DNA from: Euleptes europaea
Lineage: Eukaryota; Chordata; Lepidosauria; Squamata; Sphaerodactylidae
Assembly: GCF_029931775.1 (NCBI RefSeq)
Contig: NC_079331.1
Location: forward strand, 22,817,720-22,881,719
Reading direction: 5' to 3'
DNA length: 64,000 nucleotides
Positions 38,001-50,000 of this stretch are shown here, in pieces. The translations under genes and the position numbers were made by a program. The notes beneath the pieces are model-generated. The model was given only the letters and a program-made list of their open reading frames with translations. It searched no databases and was not told the DNA's origin. Each line of letters starts with the position of its first letter. The stretch's first letter is position 1.

Positions 38001-41000
38001 CCCTGTTCTCCCTGGCCCAAGTGAAGGCAGGCCCTGACCCCTAAGGTTAGTTATATCCAGGCCTTCAGGATAGGGCACTTCTGCAGGGTGGGCTATTTCC
38101 CCCAGCCTCATATGCTTTTATGTCATCCTTCTGTTACCCTCATCTGCTTGGGCATTACTGGGTCAAAGGGTGGGGCAGGAATTTTTTTTTTAAGCTGCCT
38201 TATCCAGAATCAGACCCTTGGTCCATCAACGTCAGTATTGTCTGCTCAGACTGACAGCAGCTGTCCAGGGTCTCAGGCAGAGGTCTTTCCCATCACCTCC
38301 TTGCCTACTCCCTTTAACTGGAGATGCCAGGGATTGAACTTGGGACCTTCTGTGTGCCAAGCAGAGGCGCTACCACTGAGCCACAGCCCCTCCCCAAATC
38401 TTGAAAAGCAGGGAAGTGGGTCCCAACAAAAAGCACCGCCTAGGGGAAAAAACCTCTCTCACCAGCAACGGTGTCCACCTGCCAACCATTTGCATCTGTT
38501 GCATCTCTGCCTGTGTCCACTGAGGACTCTGCGCTCTCCCCTGGCGAAGGATTGGGCTAATAGGTGGAGAAAAAAGCAGGAGTCAGTTTTGACAGCAGGG
38601 GAAAAGCACAAATTTCTTGCCTGAGCTGTTCCCAGAAGGGTGAGGGCCACAAGTCCCAAACCGAGGCATCAAGGAATCTCTTGGCTACCATGGTAACCCT
38701 GCACAATACAGATGGACTGTTTTGCCCAATCACAATAGAAGCCTATAGGTCTATATTGGGAAGTCCTCTCTCCATCACCTACCAAGATCTTCTGGGGACC
38801 CCTAATCAATATTCCGACTGTGTAGCGGCTTTCATGGTGCTGTTCCTGAAACTTGGGAATACACTCCCCTCCCCAATTCTACCAACATGCCTCCTTCCTC
38901 TCATATATTTTGTGGAGTTTTTTAAAAAAATATAGTTGGGAAAGAAATTGCTCTAGATACACTATTTTCTAAACCAGCAATCCCCAACCTCTTTGAAGAA
39001 GAAGAGTTGGTTTTTATACCCCAATTTTTTCTCCCTTTAAGGATTCTCAAACCAGCTTACAATCACCTTCCCTTCCTCTCCCCACAACAGACACCCTGTG
39101 AGGTAGGTGGGGCTGAGAGAGTTCGGAGAGAACTGTGACTAGCCCAAGGCCACACAGCAGTCTGCATGTGGAGGAGTGAGGAAACCAACCTGGTTCTCCA
39201 GATTAGAGTCCACTGCTACTAATCACTACACCACGCTGACCTGAGGGCACCTTTGGAATTCTGACATGGTGGTGGGCGCAGTTACAAAATGGCTGCCACA
39301 AGAGGTGTCAAGTCAAGTTTATTAATACGGTCGACTGACCAATCACGGGCCAACACATCAAAATTTCCAGACACAATAGTTTGCACTGCAGAATCACAGA
39401 CTGCCAGTACATATAAAAGTGTAAGGTTGATAAAAGCAACCCCTGGTTAAAATTATCACATTAACATTGCTAAAATTGTAAAATATTCTAACAATCATTC
39501 TCTAATAAAGCTCTGCGTATTTTAATAGCAACAGCAAAGAACTTGGCAGTTTGGAGCGTAAGCTGAGGGTGTTCTCCTAATAGGAGCTTCTTTGCCAAAA
39601 GCTCAACTGACGCATCAGGGATTTACCAAGTAGGGGGGAAATAAGCTTTGATCTAACTTCGTGGTAGAATGGGCAACATATCAGTGCATGTTCGATGGTT
39701 TCAGTGTCCCCTGTTCCACACAGACATAACCTCTCTGATCTAGGTATCTTCTTATATTTCCCTTCTAAAACAGCCGATGGTAGGGCCGGGCATGTCACAA
39801 GAGGTGGAGCACACCACAAAATGTCAGGGAGCAAGGTTACACATAAATCTGATGGTAACAGTGCAACATTTCAAGCAGAATCTGTTTAACAGGATGCCCT
39901 TTCATCCACACAAGCAATCCGATTTCCAATTGTCAGTTAGAAGCCCGCCTGGGCAAAGCCTCGCATGGCCACACCCACTTTCTAAAAACCTTTGGCAGGT
40001 GCTAGCAAAGGTGCCAAGGTGTCCACAGGCACCACATTGGAGACCACTGCTCTAAACCAAACCGGTGATTCCAGAAAGGGCTGCCTTTCTTTTGCATAGC
40101 AAAGACCGCCCAGCTCCAAGACGTCGCCCAGTGCAGGCAGGAAAGGGTGGCTGACCTGATGGGGTGTAAAACAGCAGCTGCTGCGAAAAAAGCAAATTCC
40201 ATGCTGGCTATAATTAGACAAGGAATAGAGAATAAAACTGCTGCTATCATACTGCCCTTGAACAAATCTATGGTGAGACCACACTTGGAACACTGTGTAC
40301 AGTTCTGGTCACACCTAAAAAAGGATATTGCAGAGCCTGAGAAGGTGCAGAAAAGAGCAACCAAAATGATCAGGGGACTAGAGCAACTGCCCTATGAGGA
40401 GCGGTTAAAACGTTTAGGGCTGTTTAGCTAGGAAAGAAGGCGGTTAAGGAGAGACATGATAGAGGTCTATAAAATTATGCATGGTTTGGAGAGCTTTTGT
40501 CCCTCTCTCATAATACTAGTATGCGGGGGTCATCTGCTGAAGCTGGAGGGTGAGAGATTCAAAACAAACAAAAGGATGTATTTCTTCACACATCACATAG
40601 TTAAATTGTGGAACTCCCTGCCCCAGGATGTGGTGATGGCTGCCAACTTGGAAGACTTGAAGAGGGGAGTGGACATGTTCAAGGAGGAGAGGGCTATCCA
40701 TGGCTACTAGTAAAAGTGGATACTAGTCATGATGCACACCTATTCTCTCCAGGATCAGAGAAGCATGCTCATTATATTAGGTGTTGTGGAAAAAACAGGC
40801 AGGGCAATGCTGCTGCAGTCATCTTGCGTGTGGGCTTCCTAGAGGCATCTGGTTGGCTACTGTGTGAACAGACTGCTGGATTTGATGGGCCTTGGTCTGA
40901 TCCAGCAGGACGTTTCTTATGTTCTTATGTTAACTCACTTTGGCGACAGTGCAGAAGTGTGGAATGTGGTACAAGGTAAAGCATTCAGAGAGTTTGATAT

Positions 41001-44000
41001 CCTGGGAAACTGAGATGGCCACTTCTGCTATCAAAACTTGGTTCAAATTAGTAAGTCCTTGTGGTTGTGAAAACGGGTTTTGGGGGGAATACAGACAATG
41101 GCTTGCAAAATCAAGACTGCCCAAGGAAAGATCTGCCAGCTGCCTTGATTAAGGATCCCCCTGTGGTGCAGAAATTGGACACATGAAATTAGTGGCTGTT
41201 TGCATGCAGCAAGGAGGCTGGAACCCCACCCCTAGTAAAGACGAACTAGTAAAATTGCAAAAGAAAGCGTTACTGACTGCTTCAGGGGCTTCGCTCTTCC
41301 CTGATGCGATGCTGTGAGTCGCGCCTGCTAAAGCAGTGAGAAATCCAAAGCCCTGATTCATATCTGGAAATGAAGAAGAAGAGTTGGCTTTTATACGCCG
41401 ACTTTCTCTACCACTTAAGGAAGAATCAAACTGGTTTACAATCACCTTCCTTCCCACCCACCCACAACAGACACCCTGTGAGGTAGGTGGGGCTGAGAGA
41501 GCTCTAAGAGCTGTAACTTGCCCAAGGTCACCCAGCTGGCTTCATGTGTAGGAGTGGGGAAACAAATCCAGTTCACCAGAATAGCATCCACCGCTCATGT
41601 GTAGGAGTGGGGAATCAAACCCGGTTCTCCAGATCAGAGTCTACTGCTCCAAACCACCGCTCTTAACCACTACACCAGGCTGGCTCTCAGAGAAGAAGAG
41701 TTGGTTTTTATACCTTGCCTTTCTCTACTGTAAGGAGTCTAAATATGGCTTGTCAGTTAGAAACCTTCCCCTCCTCACAACAGGCACCTTCTGAGGTTGA
41801 TGGGGCTGGGAGAGTTCGAAGAGAACTGTGACTGGCCCAAGGTCACCCAGCAGGCTTCATGTGGAGAAGTGGGGAATCAGACCCAGTTCTCCAGATTAGA
41901 GTCCACTCCTCTTAACCACTACACCATGCTGGCAGATGCCAACAGCAAGGCAGCTGCAGCTCTGTTCGACTGGACTTTAATTTCTCATAACCAGAACTGC
42001 CCATTCTCCCAGAGAGAAACACAGAGCGGAGTTGGAGAGCAACAACCATTATAGTAAAATCTGAATACACAGGAAGGTTGGGTGTGTGTGTGGAATGCAA
42101 GGATTATCCTGGTATTGGCCTCTTACAGCAAAACTATATAAAAAAATGGATGACGTATGACTGGCCGATTCCCCAACAAGCTTTGCCTTGCAATAGATTG
42201 TTAGCCTAAGTTCTGGCTGTGCAGGCCAACTTTTGATGCATAGCAGAAAGTTATCATATTACATGCTTTAACTACATAGGCAGATTTTTTTTTAAACCAA
42301 AGAAAGAACCTACCATTTTTCATCACCACATTTGACCAGACGTTGGCATTCAAGGCCTGGACAATCCGCTTCACTCCAGTGGATTCTGGAAAGTCATCTA
42401 AAGAGAAGGGACGGAATTAACTCTCTTCAGACACACATGAACGCCAGAAGCCCAGAAAGATGACCGCCCCCACCCCCGGATCTCCCACAATGTCCATCTC
42501 ATTATATTCAATCATTCTGTATTTAACACACGAACAGAGGCTTCTGGGAATATGAACAGGAAGGGAATCTTTTTGAAAGTCTGGAAAAGGTTGGCTAATG
42601 CCAACAAAACAAATGAAGCTATACCCAACCTGTAAAATAGGCTAGGAACCTAGAAGGATGAGCTACAATAATTAAAAATATTACAAATGTATATATTATT
42701 TTTAAGTGCAATTGCACTTTAAAAGCATTAGAAACATAAACCTCAAAAGGTAAATTTCATACAGATAACGAACCACCAGAAACAGCTAAACTGGTTGCAC
42801 AATAAAGACCAACAAGACCCTCCGTGTTTTGGCCCCCAGGGTAGTTACAATACAGTGTATTACACATGTCCACAATCGATTAATACCATAATCTTTGTCA
42901 CAGTCAATGCAGGTTGCGTGTGAAACAGTTCATTATTGGGGCTTCAGATATAGATAAAAGTAAAATCAGGCCTGAACTCATCCCGGAGCTCTCATCAATC
43001 ATATGAATAAACATGATGCAACCATGCTGCTATTTGGCTGCACAACTTCCAGCATGCGTTCATGTGTCAACCGGTGTGCTCGTGTGTCAACATGATGGGG
43101 GATTGAACCTGGGACCTTCTCTAAAGGTTGGCTGACAGTCAGCAGATTGACCTATCTACACTATTCATGCCAGTTTCTGAGATCCTCACACAACTCTTCA
43201 AACTGGATCTTTTCAAACTGGAGGAATGGGCATTAAACTGGTAAATGAGATACAATGTGAGCAAGTGTAAAGTGATGCATATTGGTGCAAAAAATCCCAA
43301 CTTCACAAGTACACTGATGGGATCTGTGCTGGCAGCAACAGGCCAAGAAAGGGATCTCAGAGTGGTAGTGGATCGCTCGACGAAGCCAGCGTGCGGCTGC
43401 TGTGAAAAAGGCAAATTCCATGCTGGCCATAATTAGATGAGGAATAGAGAATAAAACTGCTGCTATCATACCGCCCTTGTACAAATCTATGGTGAGACCA
43501 CACTTAGAATACTGTGTACAGTTCTGGTCACCACACTTCAAAAAGGATACTGCAGAGCTTGAGAAGGTGCAGAAAAAAGCAACCAAAATGATCAGGGAGC
43601 TAGAGCAACTGCCCTGTGAGGAGCGGTTAAAATGCTTAGGGCTGTTTAGCTTGGAAAGAAGGCAGTTAAGGGGAGACATGATAGAGGTCTATAGAATTAT
43701 GCAAGGTTTGGAGAAATTGGACAGGGAGAAGCTTTTCTCCCTCTTGCATAATACTAGAATGCGGGGGTCATCTGCTGAAGCTGGAGGGTGAGAGATTCAA
43801 AACTGATAAAAGTATTTCTTCACACAACACAGTTAAATTGTGGAACTCCCTGCCCCAGGATGTGAACATATCACTGTGTGAACAGACTGCTGGATTTGAT
43901 GGGCCTTGGTCTAATCCAGCAGGACTTTCCTTATGTTCTTACAGAGGATGGAGCTATCCATGGCTACTAGTTAAAATGGATACTAGTCATGACGCATACT

Positions 44001-47000
44001 CATTCAGGAACAGAGGAGCATGCCTGTTATATTGGATGCTGTGGACCACAGGCAGGATAATGCTGCTGCAATTGTTCTGTTTGTGAGCTTCCTAGAGGAA
44101 TCCAGTTGGCCACTGTGTGAACAGATTACTGGACTTGATGGACCGTGGTCTGATCCAGCATGGCTTCTTACGTGCTTATGAGTGTTGAAAAAGGCATGAG
44201 GTGAAAGTTAAATACCCCTGCTGTGCCCACCTGTGCCTCTAAACTTCCTTACAGCAAACCGCTATTTTTAAAAATCATACATAAAAGAAAGAAGGCGTGA
44301 TGATTGTTCTACAAGGTTTTAAGTTGTTTAAAAACCTCCCTTGCACTGCCCATCATGAGCCTTGGGAACAGGTGGGATGCAGCGCAGAAGAGACAGAGGG
44401 TCTTCTCAACTGGCCTGTGCTGCCTCTTTGCCGTAGCTCAGCTTTCAAAGGTGCAGGAGCAGAGAAGTGTTTAAAAAACAAGAACAGTAAACTCCTTCTG
44501 CTAGTTCAGTGGTTCTCAACCTTCCTAATGCCGCGACCCTTTAATACAGTTCCTCATGCTGTGGTGACCCCCAACCATAAAATTATTTTCGTTGCTACTT
44601 CATACCTGTAATTTTGCTACTGTTATGAATTGTAATGTAAATATCTAATGTGCAGGATGTATTTTCATCACATAGGGAGACATTTTAGATGTTACGTTAG
44701 GTTTGCGTAAGGCAGCTAATGGTGCTCATGAACATTCAGCAATTCAGGGCAACCATATGCTCCACCTGGGATCATTGGAGAAGCCAATACAGTAAATAAA
44801 AACAAAATACACCAGTAGGAAAGAAACACCCAACCCCAATTCGTTCACAATCAAAATCTCCCTGCCCTTGGAAGGAGTGAGCCGTGAAGGTGAGCTGTGA
44901 CTCACGAAAGCCCATATACCCTGCCAGAAATGTTGTTAGTCTTTAAGGTGCTAGATTCTTGCTCTTTTCTACTGCTACAGACAGACTAAGACCCATCCCG
45001 ATCTATCTCCTTGGAAGTTTTGCAAACGCATAAAGCTGCCTTCTACTGAATCAGATCCTCAGTATTATCCACTCAGACTGGAAGCGGCTCTCCAGGGTCT
45101 TAGGTCAAGGCCTTTCACATCACCGAAATTCTGATCCTTTAACTCAGCTCTTTCCTAACTGTGCTCCATGGAGCACTTGGTGCTCTGCGAAACATCTCCT
45201 AGTGCTCCGTGAAGAGACTGGAAAGAAAAATCCTACTGTCATTGCTAGGTGAAAATTAATGACTAATTTCTCTCCTGAAAAGTGCTCCATGATGCAAAAG
45301 GTTTGGGAACCACTGCTTTAACTGAAGATGCCGGGGATTGAACCTGGGACCTTCTGCATGCCAAGCAGATGCTCTACCACTGAGCCATGTTTTGCTCTTC
45401 CTTCCTGAAGTACCGAGACTTTGAACAGAATGTCCTGAGGGGTTGCAACGTCCCCTTTTGTGAATGCTGCCATCGCCCCCCACCCCCAAAGGCAGTTTTT
45501 AATGCAGAAACCGCAGCAGGGAAGAGAAGGCAGAAACCAAGCACAAAAGCTGAGCCTGACCTAAGCCTCTCTCACGGAGCCAGCAATGGCTCCCCCTCAG
45601 ACAAGAGACCCTGGGAAGGGGGAGGAAACGCCGAAGGGCTCCAATTTGCCCGTCTGAGCCGCCTCAGGGGGCGAAACTCATCCCCGGCGTCCCCAGCGCA
45701 GAGCAGCCTCCCGTCCCCCACGCTGCCTGAGGAAGAAGCCACCGCGGCTCCCACCAACTGCGGGGGAGGGGACGAGGGGGGAAGGGGGGAAAGGAACGTT
45801 GGCCTCACATGACGCGGCGTGGCCAATGGCGAGATGGGTTTCGGGCCTGGTGGGGCGGGAGGGGGAAAGAGTGAGAGAGCGAGTTGCTGACTGAGGCGGC
45901 TTCCTCCCTTTACTGTCTGGGGAGCCTGAGAAGGGGGGGTGGGAGGGGGAAGAGCCCTGCGTGGGGTCTGAGGGAGTTTTCCGATGGTCTTAGGCGACCC
46001 CTGTGAAAGGGTCGTTCCACCCCCAAAGGGGTCGCGACCCACAGGTTGAGAACCGCTGTGCTAGTTAATCACCCTGACCAAGCAAACCCAGTCACAGAGG
46101 CAGACTTTCTGCAGTTCTGACCCCAACTAAACTGCAGGAAAAGCGACATTCTCAATGGGCTAGAAACGGAGTCTCGCTGGCTCAATTCTATTGTTTGCTG
46201 ACCAACGAGTCACACTGCAGAATCCCTTATCCAACTCTAAAACTATCAGCGGTATTTTTTTTAGAAGTAAAGCTGTAGAGATTATTTTAGGGCATCTGAA
46301 GCAACAACAAGCCTGGTGGCAATGGCACAATCCTCAATCTGGGGCCACACCTTCCATTTATATAAAACTCTGCCCGATGGGCACAATTGTAGGCAGAGAA
46401 GCTGGAGGAGAAGAGAAGGGAGACTGAAGGAGGAAGACCTGTTTTGCTTAGAGAAGCAGCTAGTTTTAAGAGAACTTAACTCCCGCTGACCGTGGTCTTC
46501 TGGAAAGGGGCTGCAACCTACCTTCCTCGTCTGGCATCTCCTCCGGGCTGAGCTCCACCAACTCAAAGCCGTGCTTGATGCACCACTCTTGCGCCTTCTG
46601 CCGGCTGACCCCTAAATCAAGCAGAAAGAGTCTGAGTACCTACAAGGATCTTCCTCCAGCATCTGCAAGAGGAAGAAGAATGGGCGGCTGTCTCATCGCG
46701 GTAGCTCTTGCCCAACTTTCTTTCAGGGCCTGTCCTCTGTGTGGGGAAGGCCAACTGGTTGGGGTTCTTGCCCCACTGGCCAATCCGGGACACCCACCAC
46801 TGATTCCCACCAGTCTGAATAAACATATGCCCCATATCTTGGCACTCTGCGCCCGCTACACTCCCAGATGACTGGAAGGGAATGGCTCAGGAGGTATGCA
46901 AGGTCCACATGAAGAAGAAGAGTTGGTTTTTATATGCTGACTTTCTCTACCACTTAAGGGAGACTCAAACCGGCTTACAATCACCTTCCCCTCCCCACAA

Positions 47001-50000
47001 CAGACACCCTGTGAGGCAGGTGGGGCTGAGAGAGAGCTGTGACTAGCCCAAGGTCACCCAGCAGGCTTCGTGTGTAGAAGCGGGGAAACCAACCCGGTTT
47101 ACCAGATTAACCTCCGCCGCTCATGTGGAAGAGTGGGGAATCAAACCCGGTTCTCCAGATCAGACTCCACCACTCCAAACCATCGCTTTTAACCATGACA
47201 CCATGCTGGCTCTCTCTATATACAGATATATAGATGCACCATGTGCATCTATACCATGTGATCACAGAAGTTATTTGAAGTGGCCTTAAGATCTGGGGGG
47301 GGGGGTTATCAATAAAATGTGCCCTGGTAAGCAGCATCCCTCCCATTCCACATTTTTTGAAAGTGACATTAACTGTTAGCGACACACGGGCTCAGGTTTC
47401 CTACCTGCAACCTTCCCAGGCGGGACAAGCCGATCCCCCCCACTCTGCCAACGCTGTGGCCATGTCCCCTTACCAGTGTCAGAGACTCTATCGCAGACCA
47501 AGATCATCACTTCTGGCAGCCACTCTTCCACGAGGGGAAGCCACGTAGAGACACCGTCCAGCCCCGATACCTGCGAAATAACACAGAACTTTCTGGCTTC
47601 ACGTGTCTTTTTTTTTTTTTTCAGAATTGCAAGCAAAAATTTGTTAAATGCTGCAGTAATCCTGATAAACACCAAAGCTGAGAGTCAAAGAGGCTCAGGA
47701 AGAGAAGAGATTACGTTGGCTTCGGAAGATGGAACTGCCTTTACTGCGCTACTGGGCCAAATTCAGCAGCACCCTCAAGGACACTGTCCAGTGTGGCTAA
47801 ATTATTCTGTGCACAGTAGAGCAGCAACGAGAGGCGTTGCGCCATTTACTTTTGCAGGGGAACGAAAGCCGGGAACTCGCTTAAGGCCAAACATTAGATA
47901 GGATACTGAACCCTATCTGGAAGATTCTGGCTTTCTATAGGGGAGTGTGTGAAAGCTGGACATTGAAGAAAGCGGATAGGAAGAGAGTAGATTCCTTTGA
48001 AATGTGACTGGAGGAGAGTGTTACGGATACCCTGGACTGCCAAAAAAACCAAATCAGTGGGTTATAGATCAAATCAAGCCTGAACTGACCCTAGAAGCTA
48101 AAATGACTAAACTGAGGCTCTCATAATATTGTCAAAGGCTTTCACGGTCCTATCTTTGACAGCCTTGCTCAGATCTTGCAAATTGAGGGCTGTGGCTTCC
48201 TTGATAGAGTCAATCCATCTCTTGCTGGGTTTTCCTCTTTTCCTGCTGCCCTCAACTTTTCCTAGCATGATTGTCTTCTCCAGTGACTCTTGTCTTCTCA
48301 TAATGTGTCGAAAGTATGACAGCCTCATTGGTTCTTGTAGGTTATCCGGGCTGTGTGACCGTGGTCTTGGTATTTTCTTTCCTGACGTTTTGCCAGCAGC
48401 TGTGGCAGGCATCTTCAGAGGATTAACACTGAAGGGCAGTGTCTCTGTCCTTCAGTGTTAATCCTCTGAAGACGCCGTCCACAGCTGCTGGCGAAACGTC
48501 GGGAAAGAAAATACCAAGACCACGGTCACACAGCCCGGATAACCTACAAGAACCAATGAGGCTGTCATACTTTCGACACATTATGAGAAGACAAGAGTCA
48601 CTGGAGAAGACAATCATGCTAGGAAAAGTTGAGGGCAGCAGGAAAAGAGGAAAACCCAGCAAGAGATGGATTGACTCTATCAAGAAAGCCACAGCCCTCA
48701 ATTTGCAAGATCTGAGCAAGGCTGTCAAAGATAGGACATTTTGGAGGACTTTGATTCATAGGGTCACCATGAGTCGGAAGCAACTTGACGGCACTTAATA
48801 CACACACACTTGGATTCAAAGATCGCCTCCGTTGCTTTTGAGACCGTTGCCCAATTACTCTGCACTTGATTTCCTTCCATTCTATAATTGCTACCCACTT
48901 AGCAACAATCAAGCCGCTCCAATTAGACCGGAAACTCCTGTCTTACTGATGGAAGAAGGAAAATCAGAGAAGAAAGAACAGGTCTAGATGGAGACTCGGT
49001 TACTTCCTATCTTTGGCCAACAACTTATGTCCAGGGAGGATGACCAGGGCTGCAATGTCTCCAGCCCGGAGACTTAAACCCTTGGCCTCAAAATATTTTG
49101 TAGCTGAGAGAGGCCTACGCGTGAAAGTAATCAGATTCTGCCTTGCAAACATGGAATCACAGTCCATCTGCCTTAAAGTGTGGCTGCTGTATTCAGTCAG
49201 CAATGGGAATATCAGAATTAGCAGAAACCCAATTTAACTGGCACAGTGCAATTTGAGGAAGGAACAAATATATTTTTCTTCACAACACAGAGTTAAACTT
49301 GGAAACTCTCTGCCACCAACGAGCACCTGCCTAGTGAGAAACAGTGCATTTAGGAAACTGAATCCAATAGCATATTTCATGGTTTTGAACCAATAGGGTT
49401 AATACAAAAATGCAAATAAAATGCAACATTGCTACAACCTTCTGTTGCATTTTATAGAGAACAAATGAATTCTTAATAATATAATATGAGGCCCACTGTG
49501 GTGTAGCGGTTAGAGCATCAGACTAGGAGCTGGAAGACCCAGGTTCAAATCCCCGCTCTGCCGTGGAAGCTTTCTGGGGGACCGCAGGCCCATCACAGAC
49601 ACTCAACCTAACCCACCTCACAGGGTTGTTGAGAGGATAAAATGGAGAGGAGCCCTCTGGGCTCTCGTTGGGGAGAAAGGAAGGAAGTCAACAAACACAC
49701 AAACACTCACCAGGGTTTCTGGGCACTCAAAGCAAGCCTTGCGACACTAGAGAACCGGACAGAAAAGGTTAGCGGTTTCAGAGAATTTATCAGCCTCTTC
49801 AAACCTGCTCACCGTTCTCAAACATTTTCCCGAGAGCATGGAAGGGAGTATAGCATACCGTGACAAACATTTTCAACTGACTGGTGCTGTTCAATTGGAA
49901 TGACCTTGCAATCTTCCAAAACCAAGGAAGGCACTGTTTTAAAATGTAGAACGGTCAAAACTATATGCAATAATGCATAAATCATAGCAATGAAACCTGG

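Larger units (their letters stand above)
38975..40049. mobile_element. hAT element with nested SINE-A and LINE
   Basis: Ends are cagcaatccccaacct and ttggagaccactg. The 8-bp flanks are ttctaaac (38967-38974) and ctctaaac (40050-40057). It contains an antisense SINE-A (38996-39243) and a LINE fragment (39308-39795). Confidence 0.82.
44507..46058. mobile_element. SPIN-like hAT element with perfect 8-bp duplication
   Basis: Ends are cagtggttctcaacc and ggttgagaaccgctg. The flanks are tgctagtt at 44499-44506 and 46059-46066. The left interior (gctgtggtgacccccaac, cgttgctacttcat) and the right end (ggtcttaggcgacccctgtg) match the SPIN hAT family as I remember it. No transposase is seen. The interior holds repeat unit X, a SINE-B with its own hAT, and a CpG-rich block. 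Confidence 0.88.

Noticed and set aside
41278-41363. AAGAB exon 6 ending at the GTCAGT donor
   Set aside because: This gives phase 0, and exon 7 would then be read in a frame that loses the QVD match and the DPLLDLD continuation.
45572-46042. A proline-rich protein on the minus strand (and an overlapping plus-strand frame)
   Set aside because: Open frames are expected in GC-rich DNA. There is no domain, no conserved motif, and the frame runs into the SPIN-like terminal repeat.
49489-49560. tRNA gene
   Set aside because: The tRNA-like head continues into a SINE body and a clean acceptor stem is absent.
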